Shown here: piece after piece, positions 13,154 through 21,344 of the stretch
How the letters are laid out: each line of letters opens with the position of its first letter
Numbering within the stretch: the stretch's first letter is position 1
Origin: Pampus argenteus
Lineage: Eukaryota; Chordata; Actinopteri; Scombriformes; Stromateidae
Assembly: GCA_036937835.1 (NCBI GenBank)
Contig: CM072879.1
Location: forward strand, 5,742,001 to 5,806,000
Direction of reading: 5' to 3'
Length of the DNA: 64,000 bases
The notes under the pieces: generated by a model
The model's database searches: none
The model's input: only the letters and a program-made list of their open reading frames with translations
What the model was told of the DNA's origin: nothing
Program-made: the position numbers and the translations under genes

Positions 13154-13334
13154 ATATTCGCCGTATGTTTCCTGGACAATGGGAGGAGCCGGTCGGTATC
13201 CAGCTGTTGGGGGGGCACCTCTGGCTCTCTGCACCCCTCTCCCTCTGGAGGATGGAGCACGGCTGGGCGGGGCTCCTCTGGGTGCTGCTCCTCTGGGCAC
13301 TGCTGCATGCAGGGGAGGGACTCCTCCTCGACTC
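13154..13334 (-). CDS. khdrbs3: KHDRBS3 exon 6: RG/Pro/Ala-rich linker
   Basis: This 181-nt exon has acceptor TTGTGTCAG and donor GTAAGT. Its first base completes the Arg codon from exon 5. The product contains RSRGGVPPLHAAVPRGAAPR, a run with SSRGRGVQRARG, then PPTAGYRPAPPIVQETYGEY. The end (GYRP...QETYGEY) matches the mammalian protein, while the RG/PA-rich front is diverged and Ala-richer, as expected for a disordered linker. The high GC content explains the several overlapping open frames here; only the minus-strand frame with these splice borders fits the family. It ends in phase 0 at GEY. Confidence 0.94.
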
Positions 13335-14842
13335 CTGACACAAGACAAAAAAAACAGACATAAACGTTAAAAGTTTTTTTTTTTTAGATGAAGTGTGTGT
13401 TGAATGTAATAACTTGAATAGGAAGAAATGAATATGTGTGCATTGTCGGCTGAATCAGGTAGCGAACATCCTCTCTCTCTCTCCCTTGTCATAGTCTTAA
13501 GCATTAAAAGATGCTATTACAAGGATACTATTATGTGTCATCAATATGTGATGTCCTCTGCTTTCCAGGTTTTTATGATGAGGTGCTGTGATTATTATTA
13601 CATTATGTTTGGAGTGGAGCTGCCTCGTCTACTTCCACTCCACTCAGCGATTTCCTAAGTCGGGCCATAATGACAGAACGGCAACGAATCTGATACATTC
13701 AGTTCAGTGTTCGGTATATGTGTAGGTGGAGAGAGAGAGGAACAGCGAGGGCGGAGGGCAAGTTCACTCCAGTCGAGAAACAGTGAGTCACATCCATTAC
13801 TCAAAACACAGCATGTCTTGTGGCTGAACGTCTTTTATTAAGGGAAAACCTATTTTTTGCCTGTTTCCATAATGGATGTTTCCCATTGTTTATTGATTTT
13901 AAATGTTCAGTCTTGAAAGGAACAAAACTCTTGACTTTTTTTTTCTTTTTTTTTTTACCTTTTTAATATGTAGGTATACGAGCATGTCTCTTGTGAGGCT
14001 GTGCACCAAAATAGCTAGTGTGAGATAGCGATCTCTACAGTCATCTAGATGAATTAACACAAAACCCAGAGTCGAACCTGCACTGTAATCAAGATAGAAG
14101 CAAAGTCAAGCCGCTGTGTTGGAAAGAAAGGCTGGGCCGACCTTCTGGTTTGGTACAAAGTTGCTTCAGCTTTTTACACAGAGTGGACTTTCTTTAAAAA
14201 GCTGTTAACTGATCTTGAGCGGCGGCAGAAAACCACCAAGGTTGCTCTTCGGGTCATTTTCTTTCTTGGATTTCCATTTTAGCAGCGCAGCAACGTTGGT
14301 GCAGGAGCAGAAAAAAAGTCAGTCGGTTTCCCTTTTTAAAAGCAAGATGTCACTTCCAGCAACAGCCTCAGTCAAAGCCAAAGCAAAGAGGAATATGGAA
14401 CGGTGACTAAACACATGTTAGTGAGAATATGTAGAAAACAGCACGTGACTTCCTGTTCAGGAGCCTCTGGGAAAGTCTTATCAAACTGGAATTAGGCATG
14501 GTAAATGCTAATTACAGTGTAATTTAAAAACATAGGCAATTATTATCTGACTCAGAGCAATACAAACACCCCGATCTCGGTGACCTTGTTTATCTCAAAA
14601 ATCTGATGAAATAAGTGTGTTTTTCTTTTATAAACACAAAAGAACAAACAACACGAGTATGTGCGGGAGTTCTGGGGTTATTTTTGCCTCTCTTTTTATC
14701 GCAGAGAGCATTAACGTCTTCTAATGGAGTGTTTTTTACTTAAAGTCTTGTGAGGAGCTGGACTTAGCATGGGTTCGTAGTGATAGTATAGCGACACTAT
14801 TCCATCAATTGTGCGTTGCTATTACAGGTGTTTGCTCACTTA

Positions 14843-14899
14843 CAGTTTTTCTCCATTGGTTTGGCTCATTTCTTGAAACTGAGATGACATTCTCATAAC
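14843..14899 (+). repeat. Left terminal inverted repeat of the transposon
   Basis: These 57 bp are identical, in reverse complement, to 18085-18141. The repeat begins CAGTTTTTCTCCATTGG right after the TA target dinucleotide. Similarity continues weakly further inside (a CTTGCAGTT...CACAACA motif near 14930 and its counterpart near 18040), so the original transposase-binding end may be longer. Confidence 0.97.
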
Positions 14900-15402
14900 A
14901 ACATGGACAAATCCCCAAACTATCTTGCAGTTTCTCACAACAGAATGGCATTTATCATTGCTTTCATCACATTTCCAAATGCTTTGTACATGTGTCAAGC
15001 CTTTAGTACATCCTTGCAAATAGCTATGTACAAGTATCCTACAGTTAACACAATCAGCCAACATTTAGTACATTTTTCAAATGAATGTATATTGCTGATC
15101 TATCCCAATTGGTTGGTTTTCAGTGTCATGGTTATTGTCCTCAAAACATGTCAGCACATTTTCATCGTATAAGTCATCATATGCAGAATAGTCTGCTCAA
15201 TTGTCAAAATAGTGTTAGGAAACTGGAATAGAATACAGTACATATTTTGGAAGATGTTATAGTAAATTTAGGATAATCAGGTTAGGTGAAATAAGTTTTT
15301 GACTAACGAAGGAGGCGTGTCCCACAATGTAGGTGACCAATCCATCTGTTTGTTGAGTTACCTGACAGGTGTTGCCTATCTTCTGGAGTGCTGGCATTGC
15401 GG

Positions 15403-15410
15403 TATATATA
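15403..15410 (+). promoter_or_regulatory. TATA box of the transposase gene
   Basis: TATATATA lies 40 nt upstream of the transposase ATG at 15450, so transcription would start around 15430-15440 with a very short leader. It sits inside the element, so the transposon carries its own promoter. This position also argues against the longer open frame starting at 15369. Confidence 0.6.
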
Positions 15411-15441
15411 CAGCTTGGCCTGGTGCTAGTACTTTTTCCCT

Positions 15442-15561
15442 ATGTCAACATGGAGAGACAGCATGGAATTCAACAAGAGCAACTTCCACCTGGAGGAAGG
15501 GGTAGAGGAAGAGCAAGAGGAAGAGGAAGAGGAGGACGAGGAGGAAGAGGAGGAGGATTGA
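15442..15561 (+). CDS. Overlapping upstream ORF, 39 aa, Glu-rich (speculative)
   Basis: An ATG 8 nt upstream of the transposase start, in another frame and in weak context (pyrimidine at -3 and +4), opens a 39-codon frame ending with TGA at 15559. It reads the purine-rich tract as Glu/Asp, while the transposase frame reads Arg/Gly. It could act as an uORF that lowers transposase translation through leaky scanning. A functional peptide is unlikely but not excluded. Confidence 0.25.
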   Translation: MSTWRDSMEFNKSNFHLEEGVEEEQEEEEEEDEEEEEED

Positions 15562-17479
15562 GGGTGCGTGGAGGGAGAGGAGGAGGAAGAGGAGTAAGAG
15601 CGCGTGGGGGTAGAGGAGAGGGAAGAGGAGGAGGAGTGAGGGTCCGTGGCGGTGGAATAGCAGGAAGAGGAGTTCGCAGACATCATATTGTCCCTGATGA
15701 AATTCGGGCCACCATTATTGACCATGTCATCAACCATGGGCTCACAATGGCAGAGGCAGGTCGCAGAGTGCAGCCTAATGTGCCACGCTCCACAGTTTCC
15801 TCCATCGTTCAAATCTTTCGGTGGGAAAACAGGTATGCACTCAGGCAATGACAACTATTTGACTGTGTGTGCATGTCCTACAGTAAAATCTTACAGTATC
15901 TCAATGTGAAGTCACAGTATTACATGCATTCAGCTCATATCTGTAGAATAACAAAGGAAATACTGTTGTAAATTGGACAAAATACAGCAAGAGTTCATAA
16001 TAGAATTGAAGTGCAATTGTAAGTACAGTAGCCATACAGTAAAGTGGTGTGACACAGTAAGCAATGCAGTCATTACTGTGCAGTGATTGATAATCTGTAA
16101 CAAACACATGAGACAAGAACAACAAATAGTCATGTTTTCTGTGCCTATGTGCAGGATTGGCCGACAACCTCATAAGGGTGGAAGACGAAAACTCCTAAAT
16201 GATTATCAAGAACAGGAGATCTGTGACATGGTGATAGCAAATAATGCCATAACACTGTCACAGATCCGGGATGCAGTCCTCCAAAACAATGACGTCTTCC
16301 AAAGCATCAACTCCATCAGCATATCAACAATAGACCGGGTTCTGAAGAAGAACCTTATCACCATGAAGCAAATATACAGAGTACCATTTGATCGGAACAC
16401 TGACAGAGTGAAAGAACTGCGGTACCAGTATGTGCAGGTAAGTCAATTATTCATTGTCTATCATTTGTGATTCAGCTGATTCATTGTCAACACTGTGCAG
16501 AGGTTCCATATTCTGAGGGTTTCAGTATCCTCCTCTTTACTTTTGGAATCCAGCTTTACAATATATGACCACAGCATTTTGCTGAACTGTAACAGAACAC
16601 TGTCAACAGTATGCCTCTGTTCTCTTTGTATCAAAAACTACCCCAAATCTGCATATGCCTGCACTCTAAGATTGGAACCACTGTGGGTTATATTGACTAT
16701 GAGAAGAACATATTGTGTAGCATTGCCGTGACCAAATGACCCATCTACTTTTCCAGAGAATCCTGGCACTGGAGGGGAGTGAAACACCTCACCTCCTAGT
16801 GTTTGTTGACGAGGCAGGCTTCAACCTGGCCAAGGGCCGCAGGCGTGGCCGAAACATTGTTGGCCAGCGGGCCACAGTGGATGTCCCAGGCCAGCGTGGG
16901 GGAAATATAACCATGTGCGCGGCCATCTCAGAAAATGGTGTGGCCACCCACAATGCAAGTTTGGGCCCATACAACACAGATAAACTCCTCCGTTTCCTGG
17001 ATCAACTGTATCTTGATCTGGTCCCAGAAAATGAGAGGGGTCTCGAAGGGCCCCACCTACTCCAGTTTGTAATTATATGGGACAACGTTAGTTTCCACCG
17101 GGGTCCACGCATCCAGGGATGGTTCAACATGCATCCAAGAATGCACAATGTGTTCTTACCACCATACTCTCCATTCCTCAATCCTATCGAGGAGTTTTTC
17201 TCTGCTTGGAGATGGAGAGTGTATGAACACCATGCGGAAAACCAGAAGGCTCTCATGACTGCAATGGACGCTGCCTGTGAGGACATACCAGGGGATCAGT
17301 GTAGAGGATGGCTCAGGCATGCACAACGCTTCTTCCCACGCTGTATCTCAAGAGACAACATCAGATGCGATGTGGATGAGAATCTGTGGCCGAACAGAGC
17401 ATTGATGGCCAGGAAGATGAGGATGGTGACCAGGAGAGAGAGGGGAGTGACCGTGACTAAACAAAATGTCTTCATTTGA
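15450..17479 (+). CDS. DDE transposase, three exons, 462 aa
   Basis: This is a cut-and-paste transposase of the IS630/Tc1/mariner superfamily, encoded by exons 15450-15832, 16155-16437 and 16757-17479 with GT/AG introns of 322 and 319 bp. Residues 16-77 are an Arg/Gly-rich tail. About 86-127 and 138-205 look like two helix-turn-helix DNA-binding modules joined by GRQPHKGGRR. The RNase H-like catalytic domain is in exon 3, with Asp240 in FVDEAGFNL, Asp331 in IIWDNVSFHR and Glu367 in PPYSPFLNPIEEFF. The spacing between the last two is 35 residues (DD35E). The start at 15450 fits the TATA box and has good context (CAACATGG). No stops or frameshifts are seen, so the protein may be functional. Splicing is inferred from consensus sites and phase (2, then 0). 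Confidence 0.92.
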
Positions 17480-17613
17480 GACTCTTTGTATTTACAGTGC
17501 TGATTTGTTGATTTTTTTCTTTTTTGTGGGTTTTTGTATTTTGTGTACACAGTATATTTTCCTTTTATACGGTTCCCTGCCTACTGTAATGTGTACAATT
17601 TACGTTAGTTGAG

Positions 17614-17619
17614 AATAAA
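17614..17619 (+). terminator. Polyadenylation signal AATAAA of the transposase gene
   Basis: AATAAA lies 135 nt after the transposase stop codon and inside the element, followed by a GT-rich stretch near 17650 (GTGTGTGTGTGTGG) suited to be the downstream element. It is antisense to KHDRBS3, so it should not end the host transcript. Confidence 0.6.
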
Positions 17620-17699
17620 AATGAAAATTCCTCGGCAGAATGAGTGCAGTGTGTGTGTGTGGTGTGAAAATGTTATGCCTATAGTTAGAAATATGCCAT

Positions 17700-18070
17700 G
17701 ACAAAGCGTCTAAGCATTTTGACTTGCAGTACTTACACAATACCAAAGGGACAATGCATTTTGGAGGCACTGACTAGTTATATGAGAAGGGAATGTAGTT
17801 TTGACTGAAGGGTAAACTGTTTTGGGAGCTGTACAAACATTGCCAGGTGATCCATGTAGTTGTGCAGTACCATCCAAGTTATTTTGACAGAAGTACTGAA
17901 TGAATCAAAATGTGCCAAAGCAATTGAGAAGGATCCATGCCATTTTTATGGTACTGACTATTTACATGGGAAAGGGATTTTCTTTTGAAGCATGGATGAG
18001 TAGTTTTGGGAGACAAATTACATTTTGCTGGTTATCTGAAGTGTTGTGCAGAACTGCAAGTCTGTTTGGC
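17700..18070 (+). repeat. Degenerate subterminal tandem repeat of the transposon (about 182-bp period)
   Basis: Two imperfect copies are visible by matching landmarks: ACTGACTA(G/T)TTA at 17769 and 17951, TTTTGGGAG at 17820 and 18004, and GTTGTGCAG near 17861 and 18043. Each landmark is about 182 bp from its partner. The copies lie just inside the right terminal repeat, where extra transposase-binding sites are common in this superfamily. Confidence 0.55.
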
Positions 18071-18084
18071 CAAATTGCTTTATA

Positions 18085-18141
18085 GTTATGAGAATGTCAT
18101 CTCAGTTTCAAGAAATGAGCCAAACCAATGGAGAAAAACTG
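18085..18141 (-). repeat. Right terminal inverted repeat of the transposon
   Basis: This is a perfect 57-bp inverted copy of the left end, ending ...GAGAAAAACTG directly before the TA at 18142-18143. Confidence 0.97.
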
Positions 18142-18395
18142 TAATGGCCAGACTGACCTATTTCACAACACGTGATGGTGCAATATGGCATCACACTGTA
18201 TAATGTAAGATGCAGAGACAAGGATGTTTAAAGGAGACATTAAGTTCCCGGGTTTAGTTACTGTGGGTCAATAGTTCCTGCTGGAACTATTTTGTTGAAA
18301 AGGGCTTTTATATTACCACGAACACAATCAATGTAGCTAATCAATATGGGGATATATAGCCTACACACTCTGTTTATACACGTGAAGCCCACACT

Positions 18396-18445
18396 TAGAT
18401 AGATAGATAGATAGATGGATGGATGGATGGATGGATGGATGGATG

Positions 18446-18484
<39 letters not shown>

Positions 18485-18510
18485 GATGGGTGGATGGATG
18501 GATGGATGGC

Positions 18511-18551
<41 letters not shown>

Positions 18552-18553
18552 GA
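18396..18553. repeat. Compound GATA/GGAT tetranucleotide microsatellite
   Basis: About 158 bp of alternating blocks of TAGA and TGGA repeats with a few interruptions, just outside the right end of the transposon. The Tyr/Leu/Ser/Ile ORF on the minus strand here is only the translated repeat. Confidence 0.97.
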
Positions 18554-19787
18554 TCTATCCATCTAAAGAAAGCTGGATTAGATCTTTTTGCTTCTCTTGT
18601 CATTTTCATGTTCTGTGTACAAAAAACAACATACCTGCATACATAAGTGAGGAGACACTGGAGGTACGTAGGCATTCAGAATGGTCTCCCAGCTGTCACG
18701 TCTCGATGCCATTTGAAGCCAATCATGCACAAAAGTTGCACATTTGAACTTTGCGAAAAGATAAAGCAGTGCTTTAGTTTCTAGGGATGTGCCAATCATC
18801 TGTGGTTTCCTTTTGTTCTCTGTAATTCCTGCTGAGGTCTGCGCACAGTCAGCATAGTTAGAAATATCAGGGCTCATTTTCCTGCCTTCAGAAGAAGCTA
18901 TTTTCTGCCATTCATTCTTGTAGAATATGAGAAACAACTTTCACAGAGGGAGATTTAAGCCATCACATTAAATCTGAAGCCTAGGTTGGGTTTGCTCTAA
19001 GTTGTATTTCAGTGTGTACTTATGGAATCGTTGTATATCATTATGTACCAGTATGTTGTAATAGATGCTTTGCTTCCTGTCACTCAGTCGGCACCAACAA
19101 ATCCTCACATCTAAATGACCAAATACTCCATGTTTAAAATCTTGATAATGTATTCCTTTGTTCTTTTTAGGTCATGCATGGGATTTAGAGGAACCATATG
19201 GAGTAGTTGAACCCCAAAAATAAAACTTATACAACAAACTTATGACAAAATCTGATTCTGAATAATTGTTAATGTGATTATTTTGTGCCAAACCAACAGG
19301 GGACAGTGTGTGGTGGGTTGTGTTAATTAAACTGGAATTTGAAAATCATCTCTTTTTTGATAAAAAAAAAAAAATTATTGACACCTTCTCCACCTGCACC
19401 CACTGCTCTCTTCACACCCTCACCGTCTATCCACCAGTTGCAGATGCTTGTGTATTTTTTATTTAAATTTTTTATTTTGCATATTGTTCCATTTCTTTTT
19501 TTTTTTCTTTTTGTTTCCCGTTGAGTAGTTGTACAAATTATTATATTACATCATGTGGAGTTTAAGTGTGCTTGACGGAAAGATGAAGAGTTTAGTCAAG
19601 ATCGCATGTTTTTCCTTGATTTAGCAAACTCACAGACATCAGACTATGAGCTGTCCTTCACTAGTAGAAAACACGCAGCTACTCTGGTAAATCAAGAGCT
19701 CAACACACAGATGTTACAGCCGCAAATATAGTGAGAACCACAGAGCACATTTGTGCTGCCCCATTTTCCTGCTAAATCTGACCCAGA

Positions 19788-19846
19788 TTAGATAGATAGA
19801 TAGATAGATAGATATACTTTATTAATCCCAAAAACTGGGAAATTAA
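19788..19846 (-). repeat. Retroposon 3'-tail-like fragment with TATC repeats
   Basis: On the minus strand GGGATTAATAAAGTA is followed by (TATC)n. This module, a short conserved 3' end followed by a tetranucleotide tail, is widespread in fish genomes as the end of truncated LINE copies. The family is not determined. Confidence 0.55.
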
Positions 19847-20181
19847 TTACTTGGCATGGGTTAATTGTTTGTTTTTGCCATTCGAACAAATGACAAATGT
19901 TTTTTTTTTGTTTTTTTTTCCGGTGAGGACAGTCTCACTGACACAAGCATAGAAGAAATGAAAGCCTCCACGGAGAAATAAAGCTTTTAATGTGACTTTG
20001 TCATTCGTATACGTGCTGCACTGTAACTCTAAATGACACCAATGACTCTGACAGTGCAACAGGATAGTGTACACATCCATTTACAGAAGAAAAAAAAATG
20101 TCTTCCCAGTAGCTTCTTAACTGTAAATAATACTCAATCCCCAGCTGCACCAAGGTGCATGTATACACAATGATTTGTGAG

Positions 20182-20218
20182 CACACACACACACACACAG
20201 ACACACACACACACACAC
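20182..20218. repeat. (CA)n tract: (UG)n in the KHDRBS3 transcript, downstream of exon 5
   Basis: This 37-bp CA run is interrupted once by G at 20200. In the transcript it starts at intron position +10 after the exon 5 donor. Confidence 0.95.
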
Positions 20219-20227
20219 TTGGGTTAC

Positions 20228-20367
20228 CTGGGAGGCCCTGGAACAGGTGTCCCTCTTCCACGGGCGGCTGACTTTCCCCTCACCGATGGCACCTTGGCAT
20301 CCTCTGAACCTCCATTCAGGTATGTGAGTTCTTGCAGCTGAGCCTGTCTGATCTCATCATTGTAATC
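20228..20367 (-). CDS. khdrbs3: KHDRBS3 exon 5: post-QUA2 region into RG linker
   Basis: This 140-nt exon has acceptor TGTGCAG and donor GTAACC. It reads DYNDEIRQAQLQELTYLNGG, then SEDAKVPSVRGKSAARGRGT and ends PVPGPP plus two bases (AG) of an Arg codon completed in exon 6. The DYNDEIRQAQLQELTYLNGG segment is the KHDRBS3 signature C-terminal to QUA2. The second half starts the Arg/Gly- and Pro-rich linker, a candidate for arginine methylation and SH3 binding by family analogy. The exon is not a multiple of three, so skipping it would shift the frame. UG repeats flank it closely on both sides in the pre-mRNA. Confidence 0.96.
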
Positions 20368-20391
20368 CTGCACACAGAGAGGCAGCATGTT

Positions 20392-20413
20392 CACACACAC
20401 ACACACACACACA
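20392..20413. repeat. (CA)n tract: (UG)n in the KHDRBS3 transcript, upstream of exon 5
   Basis: This CA run starts 25 nt from the exon 5 acceptor, so in the pre-mRNA (UG)11 sits around the branch point/polypyrimidine region. UG repeats bind CELF and TDP-43 type proteins. Confidence 0.93.
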
Positions 20414-21048
20414 TACAGAAAACACACAGAGCAATAGACTCACTTTCAATTACTGTATTAAATTATGTCCTTTATCTCCAGGGCTACAGCCCCAGGAATA
20501 TCTAATTAATGTACTTTACAGCACTGCCGTGACCGCTGTTCCTGAGGCAGCAAAACATTTCAGATCTCTCTGTGATAAATCCTCAGGACCCTGTTTGCCT
20601 TTATCTTCTCACAGTGTTGGATTTTTTGCTATTAAATCAAAATACATAACGAGAGTGGAAATAGGGCTTCACTCATAAAACGAGCGACATGTGTGTCATC
20701 ATCTGAACTCTGTCAATAAATATGCTTCATGGCGACAGTGGATAGAGGTATCGGGGAGGGGGAGGAGTCTGCTGATAATTAAAGATGAGATGTAAATCAT
20801 CATAGCTCAGAGCATTGGAGAGATCATCTATAATGAATGGAGGAAGAGTAAATAAGCTCTATGCTGCATGTTGCTGCCAAGGAGGGTTTGGCCCATAGAG
20901 AGGCTCCCTCCCGTGCTTTATTCTTGTTATAACCACGACTTCCCACCCAGGATCACACATTGAATCTGACAGTTTCCACACACAGACCGAATTACACTGC
21001 GAGTTAGAGTGTGAGGGGAAAGAGTGGGTCGTCTTTGCTGTTACTCAC

Positions 21049-21099
21049 TCGCATCACTGTGGACGGGCTGAAAATGAGTTGGCCGGAGCCAAAGAGCAG
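21049..21099 (-). CDS. khdrbs3: Candidate 51-nt in-frame cassette exon (4b) of KHDRBS3
   Basis: Between exons 4 and 5 the minus strand shows a pyrimidine-rich tract ending in CTTCAG, then 51 open bases, then a consensus donor GTGAGT. Both phases are 0, so inclusion would insert 17 residues, LLFGSGQLIFSPSTVMR, between KKFLIP and DYNDE, just after QUA2. No such segment exists in the mammalian KHDRBS3, KHDRBS2 or KHDRBS1 proteins that I know. Seen directly: splice sites, open frame, length divisible by three, tight spacing (98 nt to exon 4, 681 nt to exon 5). Inferred: that it is actually used. It could also be a chance pseudo-exon. Confidence 0.5.
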
Positions 21100-21135
21100 C
21101 TGAAGACAAAGTCAAGATGAGAAAAAGAAAAGTCT

Positions 21136-21137
<2 letters not shown>

Positions 21138-21168
<31 letters not shown>
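21138..21168. repeat. (GT)n tract: (CA)n in the KHDRBS3 transcript, between exon 4 and candidate exon 4b
   Basis: This 31-bp pure GT run lies inside the 98-nt gap between exon 4 and the candidate cassette exon. In the pre-mRNA it is (CA)15, a known kind of hnRNP L binding element, and it lies just upstream of the 4b polypyrimidine tract. Confidence 0.95.
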
Positions 21169-21170
<2 letters not shown>

Positions 21171-21197
21171 GTGTGAGAGAGACGGGAGAGAACATAC

Positions 21198-21344
21198 TGG
21201 TATGAGAAACTTCTTGATTTCCTCCAGAGCGTGACCCATCCTGGCGTAGGCCTCAGCCGGTGGGGCGAACACCTCGATGAGGACGTGCAGGTCTTCGTTC
21301 AGGTGATGATATTTGGCCTCGCCGCTCTGCCGTAGCTCTTCTTC
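21198..21344 (-). CDS. khdrbs3: KHDRBS3 exon 4: end of KH domain and QUA2
   Basis: This exon is 147 nt, 49 codons, with acceptor CCATTCAG and donor GTATGT. It begins EEELRQSGEAKYHHLNEDLH, continues VLIEVFAPPAEAYARMGHAL and ends EEIKKFLIP. It completes the KH domain (last beta strand and the long C-terminal helix) and enters QUA2, which extends RNA contact in STAR proteins. APPAEAYARMGH and KKFLIP are the KHDRBS3 versions of these motifs. Both borders are phase 0. Its donor faces either the candidate cassette exon at 21049-21099, only 98 nt away, or exon 5. Confidence 0.97.

Larger units (their letters stand above)
14843..18141 (+). mobile_element. Complete IS630/Tc1/mariner-type DNA transposon (DD35E)
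   Basis: This 3299-bp element is bounded by perfect 57-bp terminal inverted repeats beginning CAGTTTTTCTCC and flanked by TA on both sides (14841-14842 and 18142-18143), the TA target duplication typical of this superfamily. Inside are a TATA box, a three-exon transposase gene with all catalytic residues and no stop, and an AATAAA signal. It lies in KHDRBS3 intron 5 on the opposite strand to the host gene. Identical terminal repeats and an intact coding frame point to a recent insertion. The transposase resembles uncharacterised proteins with RG-rich N-termini that I recall from fish annotations; I did not assign a named family. Confidence 0.93.
13335..20227 (-). other. khdrbs3: KHDRBS3 intron 5
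   Basis: This 6.9-kb intron is about half filled by the DNA transposon at 14843-18141, which is inserted antisense to the gene. It also holds a GATA/GGAT tetranucleotide array (18396-18553), a LINE-tail-like fragment (19788-19846) and the CA tract at 20182-20218 next to exon 5. Between 13380 and 14840 I see nothing recognisable. Confidence 0.8.
20368..21197 (-). other. khdrbs3: KHDRBS3 intron 4 (short, with candidate exon 4b)
   Basis: At 830 bp this is the shortest intron in the window. It contains the candidate cassette exon at 21049-21099 and two dinucleotide tracts that read (CA)n and (UG)n in the transcript. Confidence 0.85.

Noticed and set aside
13083..13370. Plus-strand ORFs overlapping exon 6
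   Set aside because: They are GC-rich shadows of the minus-strand exon, which has splice sites and family similarity.
14060..14090. B-box-like GGTTCGACTCT on the minus strand suggesting a tRNA or SINE
   Set aside because: The T-stem does not pair, there is no suitable A box and no cloverleaf can be drawn.
15369..15449. Longer N-terminus for the transposase starting at 15369
   Set aside because: The extra part covers the TATA box, encodes an unrelated hydrophobic stretch and lies upstream of the expected transcription start.
15426..15854. Minus-strand ORF with a long serine run
   Set aside because: It is the antisense reading of the GA-rich RG-coding tract of the transposase; composition is explained by the repeat.
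18361..18675. Minus-strand ORF rich in Tyr-Leu-Ser-Ile
   Set aside because: It is a translation of the GATA/GGAT microsatellite, not a gene.
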